DNA from: Hallella mizrahii
Lineage (GTDB): Bacteria > Bacteroidota > Bacteroidia > Bacteroidales > Bacteroidaceae
Assembly (NCBI RefSeq): GCF_009695775.1
Contig: NZ_VUNG01000021.1
Span: 1 to 62,546, forward strand
DNA: 62,546 nt
Direction: 5' to 3'
Shown here: one piece after another, positions 25,351 to 34,653 of the stretch
Position numbering within the stretch: the first letter of the stretch is position 1
Layout: each line of letters opens with the position of its first letter
Made by a program: the position numbers and the translations under genes
The notes under the pieces: generated by a model
Databases searched by the model: none
What the model saw: only the letters and a program-made list of their open reading frames with translations
What the model was told of the DNA's origin: nothing

Positions 25351-27486
25351 ATGAAGCTCATCATAGAGGAACATCCATACGAGAAGAAATACGTACATGA
25401 CATTCTGAGCGAGATTGACGCTTTGGGGAATGCCGATGGCTACGTAAGCATCAACTACGTGGGCTATTTCTATAGCCACGCAGTTCGGGATTGCGTGTTC
25501 ATTCTTCCCAAGGTGTTACTGGAAGATGTCGGCAACGAAGAACGTGTTTTCGGCAAGTACAAGCCGGAGGAAATCATCGACCTGGAGAAAGAAGGCAATC
25601 CCATGACGGATGAAGAAAAGAACTTCATCTATGAGTTTGCCGTGTGGATATACAGGGCTATTACCGTGTACCACAATGACAAGAACACCGATTCCTCCAT
25701 CGTCTATCACCAGACGATTTTGGAGGTTAACAAAGGGCAGCGGCATCTGAGCAACACATTTCTTGACATTATCTTGTCGCTCATTGACTTCAACCGGGAG
25801 AACCAAAACTTCTTCTTCTATATCCTGAGGAACATACACTCGGGACTGAACAAAATCAACTGGACGCGCACCATTGCCCATTCAATGGCTATCGTCCAAA
25901 AGAATGTGCCCATCTATATCAATCCCGTCAACAAGAAGCGGCAGATTAACTTCGACGAAGAGCTGCTCATCATCTTCTTCTCCATTCTGAACTACATCAA
26001 TGGTCATTATGGATTTGACACATCCATCAATTGTAACTTTCCACTCATTACAGGAGCAAAGTTCAAGGCCTATCTTAACGGACTCGGAGTCATCCGTCTC
26101 CGGCAGATTAAATACAAGTATTTCTCGGACAAGTCATTGTTTCTCTGGGAACTTTGCTTTGCGTTCTTCGACAGAGCGAAGAAGGTCGTTGTGGAGACCG
26201 GACAGAAAGACTACCTGTTGGTCAAGAACTTCAACATCGTCTTTGAAGCAATGATTGACGAACTGATCGGAGAGCCGCGTGACACGATACCGAGCGGACT
26301 GAAAGACCAGGACGACGGCAAGCGCATCGACCACCTTTATTCGTATAAGGGTCTGATGAACTATGACGAGGACAAGCCCGTCTATTATATCGGCGACTCG
26401 AAGTATTACAAGCGCAACAATCCTGTCGGCAAGAATTCTGTGTACAAGCAGTTTACTTACGCCCGCAATGTCATACAGTGGAACCTGAACTTGTTCATGA
26501 GTGATGCCGATGACGAAGAGATAGCCAACGACAAGAAGAACTTTGGCCATATAGCCAAGCTGCGTGATGACGAGACAGAAGGATACAACATCATCCCCAA
26601 TTTCTTCATCAGTGCTACAATGGACAAGGACTTGAACTATTCAAGGGATGGCATAGACAGGACAGAGAAGAGGCGTGACCGTTTCACGTCGAGCCAGTTT
26701 CAGAATAGACTCTTCGACCGTGACACCTTGTTGGTATGCCATTACGACGTTAACTTCCTCTACGTTCTTGCCCTCTACGCAAAGGATGACTCCTCGGAGA
26801 AAAGGGCGTGGAAAGAAAAAGTACGCAAGCTGTTCCGAGAGGAGATACAGAATGTGCTGAAGGAAAAATACACCTTCTACGCAATGGAGGCTCATCCACA
26901 TATCGACGGTCATAAGTATCTGTCCGAGCACTTCCAGAATCTTCTCGGAAAGGTCTATAAGCCATTCGATGCGCACAGCACAATCTTGTCTTTGGCTTTG
27001 GATTCAGACGAGCAGTTCAAGCAGGAAAACTCCATGTTGGTAGAACAACTGAAAGAGTACTTCTATGTAGAAGAATGTCCTCTTGGCAGTGACCCTGTTG
27101 CCGCCATAGAGACGGCAAAAATGAAGAATCCAACTGCTAAGGTGATGACAGCCGATGCTGACCAAGAGAATATCCTTATCATCAAGGCGAAGGATAAACC
27201 GGAAGCACGGCGATTTATGGTTGGATTTGACAAAGGAGATTACGAGTTGCTGAATCCGCCTACCCTTGACTTGTTCAAGATTAAATATGTAATGCCCATC
27301 TTCAACGAGGGTGTCAGAGACTACTACGAAGTCGGAGGCAGCAGCTTTGGAATCAAGAACAAGCAGCCAGCCGTCGTCTTCCACTTCATCGCAAAGCATA
27401 CCATCGGCAGGTTCCATCCGTTATCCAACAATAGACTGGAAGAGTACACGGTAATGTCGCTGAGTGAGATTATGGATAGCATTTAA
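25351..27486 (+). CDS. McrC/LlaJI-like restriction nuclease subunit
   Basis: 711 residues. The N-terminal half is a helical/beta scaffold that in McrC-type proteins docks on the GTPase ring. A PD-(D/E)xK-type active site is visible near residues 325-355: IDHLYSY, then PVYYIGDSKYYK, with the D and DxK arrangement of this nuclease class. The remainder is unrecognised and large for McrC, fitting LlaJI/YdjA-type subunits. It follows the McrB-like gene after five bases. Codon use is richer in G and C than in the methyltransferases upstream and the helicase downstream. Confidence 0.85.
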   Translation: MKLIIEEHPYEKKYVHDILSEIDALGNADGYVSINYVGYFYSHAVRDCVFILPKVLLEDVGNEERVFGKYKPEEIIDLEKEGNPMTDEEKNFIYEFAVWIYRAITVYHNDKNTDSSIVYHQTILEVNKGQRHLSNTFLDIILSLIDFNRENQNFFFYILRNIHSGLNKINWTRTIAHSMAIVQKNVPIYINPVNKKRQINFDEELLIIFFSILNYINGHYGFDTSINCNFPLITGAKFKAYLNGLGVIRLRQIKYKYFSDKSLFLWELCFAFFDRAKKVVVETGQKDYLLVKNFNIVFEAMIDELIGEPRDTIPSGLKDQDDGKRIDHLYSYKGLMNYDEDKPVYYIGDSKYYKRNNPVGKNSVYKQFTYARNVIQWNLNLFMSDADDEEIANDKKNFGHIAKLRDDETEGYNIIPNFFISATMDKDLNYSRDGIDRTEKRRDRFTSSQFQNRLFDRDTLLVCHYDVNFLYVLALYAKDDSSEKRAWKEKVRKLFREEIQNVLKEKYTFYAMEAHPHIDGHKYLSEHFQNLLGKVYKPFDAHSTILSLALDSDEQFKQENSMLVEQLKEYFYVEECPLGSDPVAAIETAKMKNPTAKVMTADADQENILIIKAKDKPEARRFMVGFDKGDYELLNPPTLDLFKIKYVMPIFNEGVRDYYEVGGSSFGIKNKQPAVVFHFIAKHTIGRFHPLSNNRLEEYTVMSLSEIMDSI

Positions 27487-27496
27487 GAATACAGAC

Positions 27497-30286
27497 ATGG
27501 AAACATCTAATCTCATACTAATAAAAGGCGAGCCAAAGACTCAACAGATTGTCTCCATAAACGAAGACCGAAATGGCGTTTATTGGGTAAGGTTCAATAA
27601 TGGCAAGACTTACCATCTTGCCAATCATGATGTGAATATACTGAAATCGCCAAAAATAATAAGTACTGTCGATTGCAGGATTACAAACAAGATGGGCGCT
27701 TGTTTTAATCCTAAGCAAATATGGGAATATACTCATTATTTCCATCGCTACTATCGTATAGAGTTTGAGTCGGGTGAGCTAAAGGAATACGATGAAACCT
27801 ATTTGAATATCTCAAAGTCAGTGTTGGCCGACGACACAGCAAGGAACCTATTCAATTACTTTAAGGATATTTCTGGTGTTCAGTGCATAATGACAGAGAA
27901 CGGTCCTGTTTCTTTGCATGATAAGTATGAGAAAATAGACTTCGTTGACGAAAACACTACTTTGGGATGTTATCTAAAGCCCAAGTTGATGAAGGACAAA
28001 CAGAAAGGATATAACCATCTGTTATTCCCTTTCTACAGTAACCTGAGTCAGATGGCTGCTGTTGAAAATGCCTTTAAGTCTCAGATAAGCGTTGTTCAGG
28101 GGCCTCCTGGAACAGGCAAGACCCAGACAATCCTGAATATTGTAGCAAATATTGTAGCTCGCAAACAGACGGTGCTCATAGTAAGCAATAATAATTCTGC
28201 TGTTGAGAATGTCAAGGAGAAACTTGACAAGGAAGGCCTTGGCTTTATAGTCGCTGAACTTGGTAAATCTGATAACCGCAATGATTTCATCAAGTCCGGC
28301 CAAACTCCCTATCCTACTATGTCTGATTGGCGGGATGACAATGCTAAAGAAACGCTTAACATTATTGATAGCGTTTCTAAGAAATTGCAGGAAATCTTTG
28401 AGAAACAAAACCTGCTTGCCAAAGACAAACAGGAGCTTGCGGCAATTGAGATTGAAAGTGAGCATTTCTATCGTGAGAATGACTATGATAGCACTAAGCT
28501 CGAAGACATGGTAGCTATTCCCAGTAATGAGCTCATCAAGCTATGGGTGTTGCTGGATATTAAGAAAGAGGAGGAAAACATTAGTCAATCGTTATGGCAG
28601 AGGCTTAAGATGTTCTTCAAGAATCTGTTTATGAAAAACAGATTGAAGAAAGTCTTTGGAAAACAGGCTAATAGTATGTCCGATGAAGATGTTTTAATGG
28701 ACATTAAAGCTCTTTTCTATAAAGTCAGGAAAGAGGAATTAAAGTCTGAGATTGATGAATTAACGGAATTCTTGAAAGATAATCACGCAGGAGAACTTCT
28801 AAAGAAACAGGCATCATTATCCATGCGAGCCTTGAAAGCAGCCTTGTATATTAATTATGAAGGCGGAAAGAAGGAACGTGCTAAATTCGATAGTCAGGAC
28901 TTATGGAAAAAATCTGATGCGGTATCACAGGAATATCCCATAGTACTGTCAACAACATTTTCGGCAAAATCAAGTTTGCCAGGACACACATTCGACTACC
29001 TCATCATGGACGAAGCTTCGCAGGTTCCAGTTGAGTCAGCCGTCCTTGCCTTATCCAAAGCCAAGAAAGCGGTTATTGTCGGTGACTTAAAGCAGCTCCC
29101 AAATATTATAAGCAAGGATGACCTTCCAAGGTTACAAGAAATTGCTAAGACGTATCATATAGATAAGGAATATGACTGCTCGACCAATAGTTTCCTTTCA
29201 TCTATTGTTGATGTTTTCCCAAATGCGCCTCAGACTCTATTGCGTGAACATTATCGTTGTGCACCACAGATAATTGATTTTTGTAATCAAAAGTTCTATG
29301 GTGGCGAGTTGGTAATAATGACAACCGCTAACGATGACAAATTGCCGATGAGGGTCATAAAGACAGTTCGTGGTAATCATTCGCGCAGTGTAACCAATGC
29401 TGAAAAAGTTTTTGTGAGTAATCAGCGAGAAGTCGATGAGTTCAAAGAGTTGCTAAAAGCAAATCCTAACGTTCCATTAAAAGATGTAGGTATCATCACC
29501 CCTTACAAGGGGCAGGCGATGCTGTTCCACAAAGAGGTAAATGACAACAGCTTGGAAGCTGATACCATACACAAGTATCAAGGGCGAGAGAAGAATATCA
29601 TTGTAATGAGCACTGTTGCCGATACCTACAATGATTTTGTTGATAATGCCAATCTGATTAATGTTGCAGTATCAAGAGCAAAGAAGGAATTTGTATTGAT
29701 TACGAACGGCAATGATAATCCTGATGGTAATATTAAAGACCTTATTGCCTATATAGATTACAATCATGGCAAGGTGGAGAGTGGCAAATTACATTCCATC
29801 TTTGACCTGCTATATGCATGTTACGCAGAACAGAGAAAAGAATATCTTGAAGGCAAAAGAAATGTTTCAGAGTATGATTCAGAGAACATAGCGTATAATG
29901 TAATTTCTACTATTCTAAAGAAGAATGATGACTTGTCTTGTCTCGAAGTTATACCCCATTATCATTTGAGTTCCTTGATTAGCGACACATCACTGCTAAC
30001 AGAGGCTGAGTATAAATTTGCTCGTGCCTCATGGAGTCATGTTGACTTCTTGATTGAGAACAGAGTAAGCAAGAAGCCAATTCTCGTCATAGAGGTAGAT
30101 GGCTTTGCATACCACCACGAAGGTACTAAACAAGAAGAAAGAGATCAGCTGAAGAACTCTATCCTACACAAATATCAAATTCCCGTGCTACGATTGTCAA
30201 CGGCAGGTAGTGGCGAAGTCGAGAAAATTGAGAACGAAATAAGAAGCGAGTTGGTAGATTTAAAGCATCCAATCCCTAATTCTTGA
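27497..30286 (+). CDS. SF1 helicase with C-terminal nuclease-like domain
   Basis: 929 residues from the ATG at 27497, ten bases after the previous stop. Residues 1-170 are an N-terminal domain with SH3-like strands. The UPF1/Dna2-type helicase core has Walker A GPPGTGKTQT near 202, a coiled insertion (about 290-440), DEASQVPVE near 504, REHYRC near 585, and HKYQGREKNIIV and VAVSRAKKEF as motifs V and VI. Residues 790-915 look like a Vsr/DUF2726-type nuclease (HVDFLI, then IEVDGFAYH and RDxxKNSIL). It is the last large gene of the restriction operon and may degrade or resolve cleaved DNA, or be a separate defence protein. Confidence 0.88.
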   Translation: METSNLILIKGEPKTQQIVSINEDRNGVYWVRFNNGKTYHLANHDVNILKSPKIISTVDCRITNKMGACFNPKQIWEYTHYFHRYYRIEFESGELKEYDETYLNISKSVLADDTARNLFNYFKDISGVQCIMTENGPVSLHDKYEKIDFVDENTTLGCYLKPKLMKDKQKGYNHLLFPFYSNLSQMAAVENAFKSQISVVQGPPGTGKTQTILNIVANIVARKQTVLIVSNNNSAVENVKEKLDKEGLGFIVAELGKSDNRNDFIKSGQTPYPTMSDWRDDNAKETLNIIDSVSKKLQEIFEKQNLLAKDKQELAAIEIESEHFYRENDYDSTKLEDMVAIPSNELIKLWVLLDIKKEEENISQSLWQRLKMFFKNLFMKNRLKKVFGKQANSMSDEDVLMDIKALFYKVRKEELKSEIDELTEFLKDNHAGELLKKQASLSMRALKAALYINYEGGKKERAKFDSQDLWKKSDAVSQEYPIVLSTTFSAKSSLPGHTFDYLIMDEASQVPVESAVLALSKAKKAVIVGDLKQLPNIISKDDLPRLQEIAKTYHIDKEYDCSTNSFLSSIVDVFPNAPQTLLREHYRCAPQIIDFCNQKFYGGELVIMTTANDDKLPMRVIKTVRGNHSRSVTNAEKVFVSNQREVDEFKELLKANPNVPLKDVGIITPYKGQAMLFHKEVNDNSLEADTIHKYQGREKNIIVMSTVADTYNDFVDNANLINVAVSRAKKEFVLITNGNDNPDGNIKDLIAYIDYNHGKVESGKLHSIFDLLYACYAEQRKEYLEGKRNVSEYDSENIAYNVISTILKKNDDLSCLEVIPHYHLSSLISDTSLLTEAEYKFARASWSHVDFLIENRVSKKPILVIEVDGFAYHHEGTKQEERDQLKNSILHKYQIPVLRLSTAGSGEVEKIENEIRSELVDLKHPIPNS

Positions 30287-30315
30287 TATAGACAATTTAT
30301 TAGAGTTAAGTTGTT

Positions 30316-30916
30316 ATGGTAAAGTATATCAATCATCTAAAGGATTCAAAAAATTATTACTTCCAAATAATTGAAGAATATAAGGATGTATTCAAAAGAG
30401 ATTGTAATATTTTTTATTTCCTTTTTGTGACAAGCGTTGTTAATAGGTCCCTTTCTATTAATAGGGGGGTCCAATTGTTGACAGAAGACAATAATTATTT
30501 ATGTGCAATTCCTTTAATGAGGATGCAAATAGATAATTGTATTCGTTTTTTTTGGACTTGAATTGGTTAATAGCCCAAATGACTATATAGAAAATTGGAC
30601 AAAAGGAGAAAAAATATCAAGATTAAAGGATAAGAATGGTAGTAAACTTAGCGATAAATTGTTAGTAGAGGAACTTGATAAAAGATACGAACATGTTAAA
30701 GGTATATATGATCAAGCTTGTAATTTCGTCCATCTTTCAAGTGTAAATTTGTTTAATACTGTTAATCTGAAACCAAATACAAGGACTATTATTGGAGCTA
30801 TAACTGGTTTTGACAAAATACCGGATGATGTGAAAAAAAATATCGACAGATCAATGCTTTATATCAATAATGTACTGATAGATTTAATAGAACAAGTTTC
30901 TGAAAAAATGAAGTAA
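30316..30916 (+). pseudogene. Hypothetical gene split by T8 frameshift
   Basis: Two frames are open: 30316-30561 and 30563-30916. They join smoothly if one T is removed from the run of eight T at 30546-30553, giving IRFFGLELVNSPNDYIENW across the junction and a protein of about 199 residues. The segment AIPLMRMQIDNCIRF resembles the core helix of DUF5677-type proteins. The gene is AT-rich and lies 29 bases after the helicase. It may be truly broken, phase-variable, rescued by slippage at the T run, or a sequencing error. Confidence 0.6.
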
Positions 30917-31077
30917 CACCATTACCGTTCTAAACTTTTCATGTCCACATTCTACAAAGAAAAGACTTTTTGAAAGGCAGCGAATAGTTGCTCGTTACAT
31001 AAGAATGGCCTTTTGTTAGTTAGAAGATTAAAGGCTTCAAGAATGAACTGTTAAATACCACCGCCTTATTCGTTAAT

Positions 31078-31119
31078 TTTGCCTTGGTAGAAATCGAATT
31101 GATTTTTTACCAAGGCAAA
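31078..31119. terminator. Hairpin between convergent genes
   Basis: TTTGCCTTGGTA (31078-31089) and TACCAAGGCAAA (31108-31119) form a perfect 12-base stem. It lies between the end of the rightward restriction block and the end of the leftward conjugation operon, so it can stop transcription from either side, although neither side has a long T tract. Confidence 0.6.
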
Positions 31120-31130
31120 GATGGCATGTT

Positions 31131-31700
31131 TCAATTTGTACTTTTCCTCAGCACCACCATCGCGAACCTGTTGGCCTCTTTGGGCTTGAACTCCCTGATG
31201 CCACCGAGACTGACAGCTTTCATCTGCGACTTACCGATACCATTGTTGATGAACTGCTTGGCAATGTAACGGGCACGGGCAATGCTTAGAGTGCGATTAC
31301 GGGCTGCAGTGCCCGTGGCTTCATCGGCAGCTCCCGTGATGTGGATGGTCAGGTGATGCTCTTGGGCATACTTGGCTATTACGGCAAGGTTGGCCAACTG
31401 TGACTTCGTGATCAACTGGGCTGTGTTCAGCTTGAAATAGAAATAGATGGGTACGTCGACGGACAACTGGAGGGAGTCACCTGTTGCGCTATTATCGGAA
31501 GAGGCTGTCGTGGCCATCCGGCTGCGGAGAGCATTGAGACCGGCATAGTCGTTCTTATTGGCTGACAATGCGCCACAGTCCTCCTGCCAGCTGACTTGCT
31601 GTTGTAGCGAGTCGTCAGGCAGCGTGCCGACACCATCATTGGCTTGCATTCCTGTCGCCATCATGGTCAGCAAGAATAGTAGGATGCTTTTCTTCTTCAT
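31131..31700 (-). CDS. Exported OmpA-like C-terminal domain protein
   Basis: 189 residues from the ATG at 31700, which opens a signal peptide (KKKSILLFLLTMMATGMQA). Residues 85-185 look like an OmpA/MotB peptidoglycan-binding domain (IYFYFKLNTAQL, then HITGAADEATG, NRTLSIARARYI). It is the last gene of the leftward conjugation operon and could anchor a transfer structure to the cell wall. An upstream in-frame ATG at 31775 would add 25 residues that spoil the signal peptide. Confidence 0.8.
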   Translation of the reverse strand: MKKKSILLFLLTMMATGMQANDGVGTLPDDSLQQQVSWQEDCGALSANKNDYAGLNALRSRMATTASSDNSATGDSLQLSVDVPIYFYFKLNTAQLITKSQLANLAVIAKYAQEHHLTIHITGAADEATGTAARNRTLSIARARYIAKQFINNGIGKSQMKAVSLGGIREFKPKEANRFAMVVLRKSTN

Positions 31701-31737
31701 CTTTTGTCGTTTATGGGCGGAGAACCGCAAGGTGCCG

Positions 31738-32757
31738 TTATCGCCTGAAGCCTTTGGCAGCCCGCTGTTCCCCACCGTTGATTGTTTTGCTTGTCTCGTT
31801 TATCTTCTCATTCTCGATACCTTGAAGCCGGCCTCGCGGAACTTCTCCTGCCACTCCTGACAGAGTTCGCTGTTCGAGGCATGTTCTTTGAAGGCCTGTG
31901 CCACGTTGCGCAGCTGCTGCTTTTGCTCTGGCGTTAACCAGCCGGGAGAGTCTTGCGGCTTCTCCAAGGGTGAGACACCCGATTTCTGATGCAATTCCAT
32001 ATTTTCTTAAATCTTGGTCGGTGATACCCGACGCGTTGAGTCGCTCTATGTATTTACTGTCAATTCTTATGTCCTGAAGTTTGCCGAAGCTGCCATGCCC
32101 GAAGGTCGTCATCAGCACCACGTTGCCACCCCGACTTTGGATATAATCGCGAAGGTCACGGAGCTCTGCCCCGGAGGTGATGAAGTCGTCCAAGATGATA
32201 TAGTCCGTACCTTTCCTGACCTCACCCTCAAACCGCATGCGTTTGCTGATGCGGCTGAGATCGGTGGCGTTGGTGTGGGAGACGTCCGTCACGGCGATGA
32301 TGTCGTGGTCGACGGTCATGCCGATGGCAGAGAACTTGGCAGCGTATGCCGCCGGTATCATGTTGATGTCCCCACCCTGCATCTTGTGGTTGTAGACAAT
32401 GTGAGCATGGGGATAGCGTCGCGCGATGTCGGCTATCTTACTGTCTTTCACAAAGGCATCGACCAACCGCAAGGCAGCCTCGTAGTCACCATGTTTGGCA
32501 GCATGAAAGTCAGGATGCTTGCGCGCCATGCCGGAACTGGTGTGATTGACAACGGCCGGAAAAGCATCTCCCCATCGGTGGCCTTCGGGCATCGAGTCTT
32601 TCTGGCGAAGCATGTATAGGACCGTGTCCCTGTCTATCAATAGCGGAGACCTGCCTAAATACATCCATGCCTCATGCTCCTGTCCGAAGGTGAACAGCAC
32701 TTCGGCTTCAAGACTTGGCTCAAAGAGTCTAACGGTGAAATCGGGCTTGCTCGGCAC
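31738..32757 (-). CDS. Phosphoribosyltransferase-like conjugation protein
   Basis: 339 residues as it stands. The segment YIILDDFITSGAEL near residues 185-200 matches the PRPP-binding loop of type I phosphoribosyltransferases, and the flanking order of strands fits that fold; a substrate cannot be assigned. After LTLGEAARLSR (about residue 265) this frame becomes low in complexity, while the -1/+1 frame gives a well-formed C-terminus, LTPEQKQQLRNVAQAFKE to FKVSRMRR, ending at 31800. A frameshift near 31935-31950 is therefore likely. The start overlaps the ArdC gene by 29 bases. Confidence 0.7.
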   Translation of the reverse strand: MPSKPDFTVRLFEPSLEAEVLFTFGQEHEAWMYLGRSPLLIDRDTVLYMLRQKDSMPEGHRWGDAFPAVVNHTSSGMARKHPDFHAAKHGDYEAALRLVDAFVKDSKIADIARRYPHAHIVYNHKMQGGDINMIPAAYAAKFSAIGMTVDHDIIAVTDVSHTNATDLSRISKRMRFEGEVRKGTDYIILDDFITSGAELRDLRDYIQSRGGNVVLMTTFGHGSFGKLQDIRIDSKYIERLNASGITDQDLRKYGIASEIGCLTLGEAARLSRLVNARAKAAAAQRGTGLQRTCLEQRTLSGVAGEVPRGRLQGIENEKINETSKTINGGEQRAAKGFRR

Positions 32758-33991
32758 TCTTGGCAGAGACAGCCTCCAACACCTGACTCTCCGCTTTCAC
32801 CGGCTGTTCCTGTCGACTCTCGGCTGCCTCCTGTGAGACCGTTGCCGACTTGGCATCGCTGCGGAACAAGGGCGTGAACGTCTTGTTCTGCTCGCGGATG
32901 TCCGTAAAGTCAGCGTTCCAGCCGTCACGCCTGAGCCGTTCGCCGACGGCTTCCATGCGCTGTGTGATGAACGATGCCGACCGCTTGACATCATTGAGCG
33001 TGGTCTTGATGAACTCCGGGTCCTCGTTGAGACTGCCGAGCCATGACTTCAGATAAGCGGCACTGTCGCTCTTCACATGCTTGGCCATGCCATAGCGTGA
33101 GGACACCAGGGCGGCAGTGAGCTCTGCCACGAGCTCCTCTCGGCTGTAACTCGCCCGGTCCTGAGTAGGCTTGATGCGGTTTAGACGGTCCGGGGAGCCA
33201 CTGGCATGGCTCATCTCGTGAAGGAGGTTGCTGTAGAAGGACTCGCCGTCGATGAACTGTGCCTTCTCCGGGATGATAATCTCATCGCGTGCCACACTGT
33301 AGTAGGCATCGTTGCCCGCTGTAGGCTTGATGGGACAGACGTAGAGGTCCTTGGCTATCATCGCGTCAATCTCCGGCAGACTCGCCATGCCCTTGTCGCT
33401 CAGCTCCAGTGTTCCCTGGGCTTCCTTGCGGTAGGTCTCGTAGAGTTCAGGACGTGCCTCCTTCAGGTTGGTCTGGTCAACGTTGAACACATTATAGACA
33501 TGCTGTTTGGGGAAAACTGAGAACTCATTGCGCTCCTTGGCATCGAGCTGTTTATAGTCGTCGTATTTGATGCGCTCGTTGGTCTGCTTGTGCACACAGG
33601 TGAAGGTAGTGATCATCACCGGTGTGCTCTTCTCTCCCTTGTTGATACGGACGAAAGGCAGCTTGTTGCCATCCTTGTCCGTGAGCAGGTGCTGCCGCTT
33701 ACCGTCCTTGTCCTTGGCATAGTTCATGTCCGTGATGCGGTCGAAGGTTGCATAACGGGATGTCTGCCAGTTGTTCTTTTCCTGCATGAACATCAGGATG
33801 ATGCTGTTCATGCCGTTGTAGTTGCGGCCATTGAGGTTTCGGGGCAGTTGGGCGGCGCCGGGCGAGATCCAAGGCTGCTTCCAGTCCTGCTGGAGATTTT
33901 TGATCTTGTCAATCATGATGTCGGCAAAGACATTCAGGGCTCTGTCCTCGGCACTCAGGCCGTCGGGGTTGGGCGTGTAGTTCTTTCTCAT
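32729..33991 (-). CDS. ardC: ArdC-type antirestriction protein
   Basis: About 420 residues from the ATG at 33991; a TTG at 34012 that overlaps the SSB stop is the other choice. Residues 10-130 form the ArdC N-terminal single-strand-binding domain (WKQPWISPG, RNLNGRNYNGMNSIIL). Residues 190-320 are a zincin-like metallopeptidase with the intact zinc motif HEMSH in LLHEMSHASG and a distal Glu in REELVAELTAA. ArdC proteins protect the incoming strand from host restriction. It sits downstream of an SSB-like gene in the transfer operon. The C-terminal 60 residues are variable. Confidence 0.88.
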   Translation of the reverse strand: MRKNYTPNPDGLSAEDRALNVFADIMIDKIKNLQQDWKQPWISPGAAQLPRNLNGRNYNGMNSIILMFMQEKNNWQTSRYATFDRITDMNYAKDKDGKRQHLLTDKDGNKLPFVRINKGEKSTPVMITTFTCVHKQTNERIKYDDYKQLDAKERNEFSVFPKQHVYNVFNVDQTNLKEARPELYETYRKEAQGTLELSDKGMASLPEIDAMIAKDLYVCPIKPTAGNDAYYSVARDEIIIPEKAQFIDGESFYSNLLHEMSHASGSPDRLNRIKPTQDRASYSREELVAELTAALVSSRYGMAKHVKSDSAAYLKSWLGSLNEDPEFIKTTLNDVKRSASFITQRMEAVGERLRRDGWNADFTDIREQNKTFTPLFRSDAKSATVSQEAAESRQEQPVKAESQVLEAVSAKSAEQARFHR

Positions 33992-34008
33992 AGTAGTGAT
34001 GGTTGGTT

Positions 34009-34632
34009 TCAAGAATTGTTGATATGCTCTGTCATCTCACGGACGATGCACGAGAGACTCGGCGCCTCCTTGTAGAAGGAGATGCGCAGGTCACCGCTGA
34101 TGTCCACATGGGCACGCGGACGCAGCCAGTCGGGCTTGATGCTCTCAACGGTGGCGTTCTTCTCCGGGAACCGCATGAAGGTGACCCACGTACTGACGAA
34201 GTTGTCACCGACCTTCTCTGATGAGTAGGCAGAGAACAGGAGATAAGGACGGCCGTTCTTCGAGGTGCGCTCATCAAAGATGTTCTCCTTCTTCAGATAG
34301 CCGCGGAAAGAGAGTGTGCCGGAGATGGCATCCAACGCGGGCACGTTCTCTGCGGTTACCAATCGGGCGGTGAGATAGAAACTCAGTCCGTCGTCCTTGC
34401 GGCGGATGTCCATGGTTCCGCTCGCCGTGACACGCTGCCCTTCGGTGTAGACGCTCAGGTCACTTTGCCGGGCCTGTGGCACTGACACAAAAACACGGAT
34501 GTCCCTGGTGCCACTGCCGTCGGCAAGGCTGACGGACATGACGAAGGACACGTAAGGCTGGTTGTTCCTGTCGGTACGGATGGAGGCACTGCGTCGGACA
34601 GTGCCCGTGATGTTTACTTCTGCTTTGATCAT
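34009..34632 (-). CDS. ssb: Single-stranded DNA-binding (OB-fold) protein
   Basis: 207 residues. The N-terminal 110 residues follow the SSB OB fold (KAEVNITGTVRRSASIRT, YVSFVMSVSLADG, ITASGTMDIRRKD type strands). The second half (GYLKKENIFDERTSKNGRPY) repeats the pattern and could be a second OB fold, making the protein longer than a standard SSB. The acidic SSB tail is absent. It would coat the strand entering or leaving during transfer. It overlaps or abuts the ArdC gene and lies 21 bases after the hydrolase gene. Confidence 0.75.
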   Translation of the reverse strand: MIKAEVNITGTVRRSASIRTDRNNQPYVSFVMSVSLADGSGTRDIRVFVSVPQARQSDLSVYTEGQRVTASGTMDIRRKDDGLSFYLTARLVTAENVPALDAISGTLSFRGYLKKENIFDERTSKNGRPYLLFSAYSSEKVGDNFVSTWVTFMRFPEKNATVESIKPDWLRPRAHVDISGDLRISFYKEAPSLSCIVREMTEHINNS

Positions 34633-34653
34633 AGTTGTATGAAATAGATGATG

